From: Gemmatimonadota bacterium
GTDB lineage: Bacteria; Gemmatimonadota; Gemmatimonadetes; Longimicrobiales; Gaopeijiaceae
DNA: 5,185 bases
NCBI GenBank assembly: GCA_016209995.1
Contig: JACQVC010000332.1
Location: forward strand, 1-5,185
Direction of reading: 5' to 3'
Positions 1 to 4,429 of this stretch are shown here, piece after piece. The stretch's first letter is position 1. Every line of letters begins with the position of its first letter. Position numbers and translations under genes: made by a program. The notes under the pieces are model-generated. The model saw only the letters and a list, made by a program, of their open reading frames with translations, made no database searches and had not been told where the DNA came from.

Positions 1-183
1 CCGGTACAGCGCCGGGTAGAGCGAGCCTTCCTCCACGCGCAGCACGTCGTCCGTGACGCTCTCGATCCAGCTCGCGATCCCGTATCCGTGCATCGGCCCC
101 CAAGACAGGGCCTTGAGGATCAGCAGCTCGACCGTGCCTTGCAGTAATCCGGATTCTCTCGAGAACAACGAAGCAACCCCCAT
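1..183 (-). CDS. PadR-family transcriptional regulator, N-terminal part (truncated by window edge)
   Basis: The first 61 codons of a minus-strand gene run off the left edge. The translation begins MGVASLFSRESGLLQG and contains the typical PadR winged-helix blocks: 'TVELLILKAL' (residues 17-26), 'GPMHGYGIA' (29-37) and 'EEGSLYPALYR' (51-61). The last is the recognition-helix region. PadR proteins are small cytoplasmic repressors that bind palindromic operators, often their own, and release them on binding a ligand. This short-leader form is the kind often found beside MacB-like ABC permease genes in Acidobacteriota and Gemmatimonadota. Any such partner would lie beyond the left edge and cannot be seen here. 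The ATG at 183 is the only ATG or GTG start in frame before the conserved region. No clear Shine-Dalgarno sequence precedes it. The C-terminal dimerisation helix lies outside the window. Family assignment is firm; target genes and ligand are unknown. Confidence 0.93.
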   Translation of the reverse strand, partial: MGVASLFSRESGLLQGTVELLILKALSWGPMHGYGIASWIESVTDDVLRVEEGSLYPALYR

Positions 184-361
184 CGCTTGGTGAGGGACCA
201 GTCCACGGCATGTCCGCAGATCCGCCCCCCTATGCCGATCTAGGGGAAAGATACCCTAGCACCCCTAGATGCGCCAGGGGGAAGAGGGACGGTCCGGACG
301 GCGTGGCTCCGGGGCGTGGCGAACTGTCCTGCAAAAAAGAAGGGGGGTGGGTAGAAACCAG
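184..361. other. Intergenic region between the PadR gene and the coiled-coil gene
   Basis: This 178-base spacer contains no credible gene. It holds the inverted repeat at 238-270, a GTCCGGAC palindrome at 292-299, and an A6 run at 333-338. Read along the minus strand, the A6 run is a T6 run about 25 bases after the coiled-coil stop codon, preceded by a C-rich tract. No stable hairpin sits directly before the T run, so it is not a textbook intrinsic terminator. It could contribute to transcription ending between the two genes. Confidence 0.5.
238..270. promoter_or_regulatory. Perfect 9-bp inverted repeat upstream of the PadR gene; candidate operator
   Basis: The left arm ATCTAGGGG (238-246) and right arm CCCCTAGAT (262-270) are exact reverse complements separated by 15 bases. 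A third CTAG lies in the spacer (256-259). The repeat is 54 bases upstream of the PadR ATG. On the minus strand the spacer contains TATCTT (253-248), a 4/6 match to a -10 element, so a bound dimer would cover the promoter. PadR regulators commonly autoregulate through such palindromes. That this is the PadR site is inference from position and symmetry. It could instead be a transcript hairpin ending the upstream coiled-coil gene, but no T run follows it. Confidence 0.5.
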
Positions 362-673
362 CTAGCGAACCAGCAACGCTCCGAATACGGTGATGAGCAC
401 GGTCACCTGCAATCCGACCAGCCAGAGGAAGTGGCCTGAGAACTTCTCGTCCAGAGCACCGATGCGGGCGGACAGCGACGTTTCAAGGCCGTCAACTCGC
501 GTTTCCAGGCCATCGATCCGCGCGGACAGCGAGCTTTCCACGCCGTCGATCCGGGCTGTGAGCGACGTTTCCACCTCGTCGATCCGTCGCTCGAGGCGGT
601 CGAACCGGCCTTCGAAGCCGTGCACACGCCCTTCCAGGTGTGCGACCCGCTCTTCCAAGCCGGATTCGGGCAT
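362..673 (-). CDS. Small coiled-coil protein with one C-terminal transmembrane helix
   Basis: A 103-residue protein of unknown function. Residues 5-78 form a charged, low-complexity coiled coil: 'LEERVAHLEGRV' and 'RFDRLERRIDEV', then near-identical units VETSLTARIDG, VESSLSARIDG, LETRVDG and LETSLSARIGA (residues 34-73). Residues 81-102 (HFLWLVGLQV... to the end) form a single hydrophobic helix ending in Arg, so the protein is probably tail-anchored in the inner membrane with its coiled coil in the cytoplasm. I chose the ATG at 673 because GAGGAG lies 3 bases upstream and an AT-rich promoter-like patch lies 55-70 bases upstream. An in-frame ATG at 763 would add 30 residues, including a repeated RIHD heptad, and cannot be excluded. 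Small proteins of this build are common in environmental bacteria and are usually annotated as hypothetical. It may oligomerise. The sequence gives no further functional clue. Confidence 0.75.
   Translation of the reverse strand: MPESGLEERVAHLEGRVHGFEGRFDRLERRIDEVETSLTARIDGVESSLSARIDGLETRVDGLETSLSARIGALDEKFSGHFLWLVGLQVTVLITVFGALLVR
455..574 (-). repeat. Imperfect tandem 33/21-bp coding repeats in the coiled-coil gene
   Basis: Four adjacent units encode residues 34-73 of the coiled-coil protein: 33 bp (574-542), 33 bp (541-509), 21 bp (508-488) and 33 bp (487-455). They specify 11, 11, 7 and 11 residues. The second and fourth share SLSARI, and the first differs conservatively (SLTARI). The mix of hendecads and a heptad suggests duplication or slippage within a coiled coil. 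Confidence 0.8.
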
Positions 674-676
674 CCG

Positions 677-682
677 CTCCTC
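677..682 (-). promoter_or_regulatory. Ribosome binding site of the coiled-coil gene
   Basis: The minus-strand sequence GAGGAG lies 3 bases before the ATG at 673. The spacing is short, but pairing through the GAGG part gives a 5-base gap. It supports the 103-residue reading over the longer in-frame starts, which have no such element. Confidence 0.55.
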
Positions 683-685
683 GGG

Positions 686-715
686 ATCGTGGATCCTGCC
701 CACGCCATCGTGGAT
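686..715. repeat. Two 9-bp direct repeats with 21-bp spacing upstream of the coiled-coil gene
   Basis: ATCGTGGAT occurs at 686-694 and 707-715, exactly 21 bp apart, about two helical turns. Each copy has ATC-N3-GAT symmetry, and the first extends to a perfect GGATC-GTG-GATCC (684-696). The copies lie between the candidate promoter and the start at 673, a position that suits a repressor site. Alternatively, if translation starts at 763, they encode two RIHD heptads of the coiled-coil protein, and the 21-bp period would simply be codon repetition. Confidence 0.45.
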
Positions 716-727
716 TCTCGGTACGCC

Positions 728-740
728 AATGTAAAATCTA
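728..740 (-). promoter_or_regulatory. AT-rich candidate -10 region for the coiled-coil gene
   Basis: In an otherwise GC-rich stretch, the minus strand reads TAGATT (740-735) then TACATT (733-728). Each is a 4/6 match to TATAAT. No good -35 hexamer is visible at the expected distance. The call rests on base composition and on the distance to the start at 673. Confidence 0.3.
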
Positions 741-828
741 ATGGGGTTTCCATGGTTGGACATGTGTGGATGGGTACCTGGCTTGTCATCCCGTAGCCCG
801 GCACCGCCCGGACCCCGAGAGGTTAGCT

Positions 829-896
829 CCCACACCTCGCCCCTCCTCGCCTCTACCCACCCCTCTCCACTCCCCTTCGCTGACCTTCGCTTCGCT
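829..896. other. Pyrimidine-rich tract (G-rich on the minus strand) with TTCGCT repeats
   Basis: This lies just downstream of the thiI stop codon, in the gap before the coiled-coil gene. The plus strand is mostly C and T from 835 to 881. Read along the minus strand, the direction of thiI transcription, it has five runs of three or four G (875-872, 863-860, 858-856, 843-840, 831-829) and could form a long-loop G-quadruplex. At its right end, TTCGCT occurs at 876-881, 886-891 and 891-896, and the first two copies sit in an 8-bp direct repeat, CCTTCGCT. I see no hairpin-plus-T-run terminator for thiI here. Confidence 0.4.
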
Positions 897-910
897 ACGG
901 TTGCTCGGAC

Positions 911-2398
911 TCAGACTCGGCCCACCGGCACGCCCTGAGCCGCGGCGTACTTCATGATCCCCCGAAGTCCATCCTTGAACGAGTAGGCCTCATAACCCTG
1001 ACGCTGCAGCAGCTCCGCGACGTGCGCCGTCTGGATTCCGTAGTTGCAGTAGAGGATGTGCGTTCGCGACTTGTCCAGCTTCTTGAGCTGGGTCACGATC
1101 TCGTGCAGGTCACGACGCTCCGCGCCCGGATAGTGCCAGGCGGCATAGTGGTGCGGGTCGCGGCAGTCGATGACCACGGCGCCGGCGGGCACTTCGCTGG
1201 CGAACAGGTACGGCTCGACCAGGTCGATCGCCTCGAGCTTGCGGAGGTCGAGCACCTTCCGCTGCGCGATCGCCCCGTCCAGCACTGTCAGGTCCACACG
1301 CGATTCCTCGTCGCGTGCCGCCTCCGGCCGCGCGTGCGTGACCGGCTTGTCCGGCACGATCGCGCAGTACTCGCGCACGCGGGCGCTGATGGGCGCCGTG
1401 CCGATTCGCTCCGCCAGCGCGACGATCTCCTCCTTCTCGAAGCCCAGCAGCGGCCGGAACACAGGAAGCGCTACGGCGTCGTCAATGGCGCGCAGGTTCC
1501 CCAGCGTTTGCGAGGACACCTGACCGACCGACTCGCCCGTGACGATCGCCTCCGCCTTCAGGTCCGCCGCGATGCGCTCCGCGGTGCGGTACATGAGCCG
1601 CTTGAGGATCACCTGCCAGTAGCGGTCCCGTACCGCACCCTGTAGCGCTGCCAGCGGCTTCTCGTAGTCCACTATGTGGATCCGCGGCCGGTCACCGTAG
1701 CTCCACTCGTCCGCCAGCACCTTGGCCACGGAGACGACCGACCGCTCGTACGCCTCTCCCCCCAGGTTGCAGAACACGTAGTCCAGCGAAATCCCCCGCT
1801 TGAGCATGAGCCATGCGGCCGCCGCGGAGTCGAAGCCGCCGGAAATGAGGCACACGGCCTTGCCCTCGACGCCCAGCGGCAAGCCTCGCACTCCGGGCAG
1901 CCGGTGGCTGTACAGAAACGCCTCGCCCTCCCTGACCTCGACGCTCACGGTCACGTCCGGCTCGTCGAGATCGACCGCCGCGTACCGATTCAGCGCGGCT
2001 CCCAGCTGCACGCGGATGTCCTGCGAATTGAACGGGTACGCGCCCGCTCGCCGGGCCTCGACCGCGAACTTCTTCCCGCGCACCCGCTCGCGGTACAGCT
2101 CCTCGCCCACCGCGACGATATGCTCGAGGTCGGCCGGTACGCGCGCCTCGACCTCGGAGACCGAGCTGATGCCGAAGACCGACGCGATGCGGGACAGCGC
2201 GACCCGGTCCGAAGCCTCGACCAGAAAGCGGCTCCACCGGCTCTGCACCCGGAACTCGACGTTCGCGGAACGGAGCGCGTCCCGGATGTTCGCGATGAGC
2301 CGGTCCTGGAAACGCTGGCGCGTGCGTCGGGACTTGGTCGTGACCTCGGCGCCCAGTCGCACCAGGATGGTCAAGCGGCCCTCGTTCTCTCCGCTCAT
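911..2398 (-). CDS. thiI: tRNA 4-thiouridine synthase ThiI with C-terminal rhodanese domain
   Basis: A 495-residue protein, close to the 482 residues of E. coli ThiI and alignable along its length. It uses ATP to activate U8 of tRNA and inserts sulfur to give 4-thiouridine, a near-UV sensor. In many bacteria it also passes sulfur to ThiS for thiamine thiazole synthesis. Sulfur comes from a cysteine desulfurase such as IscS. Domains in order: N-terminal ferredoxin-like and THUMP region (about residues 8-165); PP-loop ATP pyrophosphatase with SGGFDS at 186-191; conserved GESVGQVSSQT (288-298); the EYC cysteine, Cys345, matching E. coli Cys344; and a rhodanese domain (about 390-490) whose loop CNYGIQ holds Cys451, matching persulfide-carrying Cys456. 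All catalytic residues are present, so the enzyme should be functional. I chose the ATG at 2398 rather than the in-frame GTG at 2437 because a promoter lies immediately upstream of the ATG. No neighbouring gene is linked to thiamine synthesis. Confidence 0.97.
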   Translation of the reverse strand: MSGENEGRLTILVRLGAEVTTKSRRTRQRFQDRLIANIRDALRSANVEFRVQSRWSRFLVEASDRVALSRIASVFGISSVSEVEARVPADLEHIVAVGEELYRERVRGKKFAVEARRAGAYPFNSQDIRVQLGAALNRYAAVDLDEPDVTVSVEVREGEAFLYSHRLPGVRGLPLGVEGKAVCLISGGFDSAAAAWLMLKRGISLDYVFCNLGGEAYERSVVSVAKVLADEWSYGDRPRIHIVDYEKPLAALQGAVRDRYWQVILKRLMYRTAERIAADLKAEAIVTGESVGQVSSQTLGNLRAIDDAVALPVFRPLLGFEKEEIVALAERIGTAPISARVREYCAIVPDKPVTHARPEAARDEESRVDLTVLDGAIAQRKVLDLRKLEAIDLVEPYLFASEVPAGAVVIDCRDPHHYAAWHYPGAERRDLHEIVTQLKKLDKSRTHILYCNYGIQTAHVAELLQRQGYEAYSFKDGLRGIMKYAAAQGVPVGRV

Positions 2399-2405
2399 GC
2401 CTGCA

Positions 2406-2434
2406 AGTCTACCGGGACGGACCGGGATTTCCAA
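2406..2434 (-). promoter_or_regulatory. Predicted thiI promoter, probably giving a leaderless mRNA
   Basis: On the minus strand, TTGGAA (2434-2429, 4/6 match to TTGACA) is followed after exactly 17 bases by TAGACT (2411-2406, a TANNNT-type -10). Only 7 bases separate this from the ATG at 2398, so transcription should begin at or within a base or two of the start codon. No Shine-Dalgarno sequence precedes the ATG, as expected for a leaderless gene. Confidence 0.55.
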
Positions 2435-2533
2435 CACCGAGACCCCATGCCTCGCCGGCTACGGCACGGCACGACTGGCTGCGCGCACCGCAGTTGGCGT
2501 CGGCTAGCGTCTGCGCGCCTAACCCGCTCCAGG

Positions 2534-2563
2534 GTGACGGTGCAGGCGACGTCTAGCTATAGT
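2534..2563 (+). promoter_or_regulatory. Predicted Nudix-gene promoter, probably giving a leaderless mRNA
   Basis: GTGACG (2534-2539, 4/6 match to TTGACA) is followed after 18 bases by TATAGT (2558-2563, 5/6 match to TATAAT). The ATG begins at 2570, 7 bases after the last base of the -10, which is where transcription would normally start. There is no Shine-Dalgarno sequence, so the mRNA is probably leaderless. Confidence 0.6.
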
Positions 2564-2569
2564 ACAGGC

Positions 2570-3238
2570 ATGGCACATTCGCAGTGGGAGCCGGGCTCGC
2601 CATTCGTGGAATTGCGGGAGGCGCTCGGCCGTGCCCTCCCCAACTCTCGGGACGGTGGCGAAAGCACGGGCCCGGACACGTACAGCGACGCAGAGCCGCC
2701 GTCTGGTGATTTCCTGCAAGCGGCAGTCGCCCTGGTGCTGCGTGCGTCGCCCGAACCGGACTTGCTGCTCATCAAACGCGCTCGCTCGGAACGCGATCCG
2801 TGGTCCGGCCACATGGCGCTGCCCGGTGGGCGCCGCGATCCGGAAGACCCCGATCTACTGCACACGGCGCTCCGCGAGACTCAGGAGGAGACAGGAATCG
2901 ATTTGTTCCGGATCGGGAAGTTCTTGGGTCGGCTTGGGTTGGTCATACCGAGGATTGCCGAGCTGCCCCGTATCCAGATCGCACCCTTCGTACTGACCGT
3001 ACCCGACGGAACGATGGCGCGGGCCAATGCCGCAGAGGTAGACGCCACGATCTGGGTGCCTCTGGCCACGTTCACCGACCCGCGCGCGGCCCGCGATACC
3101 CTGATCGAGGTGAGCGGCGGGCCCCGCAGCTTCCCGGCGTTTCAGGTCGGCGACGACATCGTCTGGGGCCTGACGTACCGGATCATCACGGAGTTTCTGC
3201 GGTACGTCCCTTCCGCACACCGCACCCAAGCCGGTTAG
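2570..3238 (+). CDS. Nudix hydrolase, CoA-diphosphatase (NudL)-like
   Basis: A 222-residue cytoplasmic pyrophosphohydrolase. The N-terminal 45 residues are polar and variable. The Nudix fold begins near 48 ('LQAAVALVLRA', then 'DLLLIKRARSERDPWSGHM'). The Nudix box runs from the glycines of 'LPGGRRDPED' (84-93) to 'ALRETQEETGI' (100-110) and supplies the RE..EE metal-binding glutamates. There are 14 residues between the second Gly and the RE pair, against 13 in the classic box; E. coli NudL has the same one-residue extension. This favours a CoA or nucleotide diphosphatase of the NudL branch. However, the CoA signature (R-x3-G-x3-FPGG) is altered here to R-x4-G-x3-LPGG, so the substrate is uncertain. 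The start at 2570 is set by the promoter just upstream. An in-frame ATG at 2447 would add an Arg-rich, unconserved stretch. The gene diverges from thiI and converges with the propeller gene. Confidence 0.93.
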   Translation: MAHSQWEPGSPFVELREALGRALPNSRDGGESTGPDTYSDAEPPSGDFLQAAVALVLRASPEPDLLLIKRARSERDPWSGHMALPGGRRDPEDPDLLHTALRETQEETGIDLFRIGKFLGRLGLVIPRIAELPRIQIAPFVLTVPDGTMARANAAEVDATIWVPLATFTDPRAARDTLIEVSGGPRSFPAFQVGDDIVWGLTYRIITEFLRYVPSAHRTQAG

Positions 3239-3252
3239 CGGGTTCGCCGGCT
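3229..3252. terminator. GC-rich hairpin spanning the two convergent stop codons
   Basis: AGCCGG (3229-3234) and CCGGCT (3247-3252) are perfect complements with a 12-base loop. The Nudix stop codon (3236-3238) is in the loop, and the propeller stop codon (3253-3251, minus strand) overlaps the right arm. A symmetric hairpin between convergent genes could serve transcripts from both sides. Neither side has a T run, so it may be a weak terminator or an RNA 3'-end stabiliser. Confidence 0.35.
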
Positions 3253-4429
3253 ACCTCTCCACCCACTCCGCAATGAAGATGTTCGTCTCCCCGGGCGCGC
3301 CCTGGTTGCGGTTGGACGCCCAGACCAGATAGCGCCCGTCCGGGCTGAACACGGGGAAGCCATCGAAATCCGGCGTGTAGGTGACGCGCTCCCAGCCGCT
3401 GCCGTCGAGGTTCACCAGGTACAGGTCGAAATCGCGGCCGCGCGGGTCATCGACGTTCGACGCGAAGATGATCTTCCGACTCGACGGGTGCCAGAACGGC
3501 GCGAAGTTTGCCTTACCGTTGTTGGTGATCTGCTGCTTGTTCGAGCCGTCCGCGTTCATCACGTACAGCTCGAGCCGAGTCGGGCGGATCAAGCCGTCCG
3601 CCAGCAACGCCCGGTAGTCCGTCACCTCCTCCGGAGTGGACGGGTACTGACCGCGGTACACGATCTTCGATCCGTCCGGGCTGAAGAACGCGCCGCCGTC
3701 GTAACCCAGCCGATCCGTCAGCCGCCGCACATCTCCACCCTCCGGGTTCATGCTGTACAGATCGAGGTCGCCGTCCCGCATGCTCGTGAACACGATGCGG
3801 TCGTCGCGTGGGCTGAACGTCGCCTCCGCGTCGTAGCCCCAGGAATGCGTGAGTTGGCGCAGGTTCGAGCCATCCGCGTTCGCCACGAAGATGTCGAACG
3901 TGGGGTACACCGCCCATACGTAGCCTCGGGACATGTCCGGCGGCGCGGGACATTGCTGAACCCAATGGTGCGTCGAGGAGTAGAGGATCCTGTCGCCCGC
4001 GGGGTAGTAGTACGAGCAGGTCGTGCGGCCCAGACCCGTGCTCACGCGGCTCACGCGACCGTCGGCCAGATCGAGCGTGTAGATCTGGTCGCAGCCGCCC
4101 TCGCGTGGGGTGCTCTGGAAGGTCAAGCGCTTGCCGTCGAAGGAGAAATAGGCTTCCGCGTTCTGGCCGCCGAAGGTGAGCTGGCGGACGTTGCGCAGGT
4201 GCATCTCCCTGGAGTCCAGCAGCGACGCAGCGCTCGTGGTTTGCGCCGCGGCCGTAACCGGCGCGATCATTACGGCGAGGGCGAGCGATAGGACGGAGAC
4301 GGTGGCCAGGGAGGCTGTGTGGCGCCACCCCGATGAACCTGCATCAGACATCGCACGTGTCGTCGATGGCTGCCGCTCGTCTGCGCGCAGAAGCGCGGGA
4401 AAGGCAGAGTCCAGTGAGGATGACCACAT
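3251..4429 (-). CDS. Exported PD40/TolB-like beta-propeller protein
   Basis: A protein of up to 392 residues, exported and built of PD40 (WD40-like) repeats. The hydrophobic stretch 'LATVSVLSLALAVMIAPV' (41-58) with AAA before Gln63 is a signal peptide. Six repeats follow, with cores AEAYFSFDGKRLTFQS (91-106), SYYYPAGDRILYSS (139-152), AEATFSPRDDRIVFTS (201-216), GGAFFSPDGSKIVYRG (245-260), FAPFWHPSSRKIIFAS (309-324) and FDGFPVFSPDGRYLVWAS (355-372). Strands such as 'LELYVMNADGS' lie between them. This fits one six-bladed propeller for periplasmic binding. The N-terminal alpha/beta domain of true TolB is absent, so it is not TolB itself. The ATG at 4429 has AAGGAG six bases upstream but gives a signal peptide with an unusually long n-region. 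An ATG at 4351 (366 residues) gives a normal signal peptide but has no ribosome site. Its partner is unknown; the divergent neighbour is a secreted peptidase. Confidence 0.9.
   Translation of the reverse strand: MWSSSLDSAFPALLRADERQPSTTRAMSDAGSSGWRHTASLATVSVLSLALAVMIAPVTAAAQTTSAASLLDSREMHLRNVRQLTFGGQNAEAYFSFDGKRLTFQSTPREGGCDQIYTLDLADGRVSRVSTGLGRTTCSYYYPAGDRILYSSTHHWVQQCPAPPDMSRGYVWAVYPTFDIFVANADGSNLRQLTHSWGYDAEATFSPRDDRIVFTSMRDGDLDLYSMNPEGGDVRRLTDRLGYDGGAFFSPDGSKIVYRGQYPSTPEEVTDYRALLADGLIRPTRLELYVMNADGSNKQQITNNGKANFAPFWHPSSRKIIFASNVDDPRGRDFDLYLVNLDGSGWERVTYTPDFDGFPVFSPDGRYLVWASNRNQGAPGETNIFIAEWVER

Noticed and set aside
292..299. GTCCGGAC palindrome as a second operator
   Set aside because: An 8-bp palindrome is common in GC-rich DNA and no second copy or promoter element supports it.
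333..338. T6 run (minus strand) downstream of the coiled-coil gene as an intrinsic terminator
   Set aside because: No hairpin can be drawn immediately upstream of the run, so it was noted in the spacer entry only.
390..938. Several plus-strand open frames over the coiled-coil gene and the following gap
   Set aside because: The Ser/Arg-rich repeats mirror the coiled-coil repeats on the other strand, and the rest is Pro/Ser-rich translation of the C/T tract. No ribosome sites or motifs.
2399..2437. GTG start of thiI at 2437, adding 13 residues
   Set aside because: No ribosome site, and the stretch contains the TTGGAA/TAGACT promoter elements. Similarity to ThiI begins after the ATG at 2398.
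2447..2569. Upstream in-frame ATG giving a 263-residue Nudix protein
   Set aside because: The added 41 residues are Arg/Thr/Ser-rich and unlike the family, no ribosome site precedes the ATG, and the stretch contains the -35/-10 promoter for the 2570 start.
1676..3238. A 520-codon plus-strand open frame that contains the Nudix gene
   Set aside because: Its first two-fifths or so is antisense to thiI and has the low-complexity His/Arg/Leu composition of a GC-rich shadow frame. Only the part from 2570 matches a known family.
3488..4291. Plus-strand open frame of 267 codons opposite the propeller gene
   Set aside because: It is fully antisense to a clear PD40 protein. Its translation is Val/Arg/His-rich without any recognisable motif.
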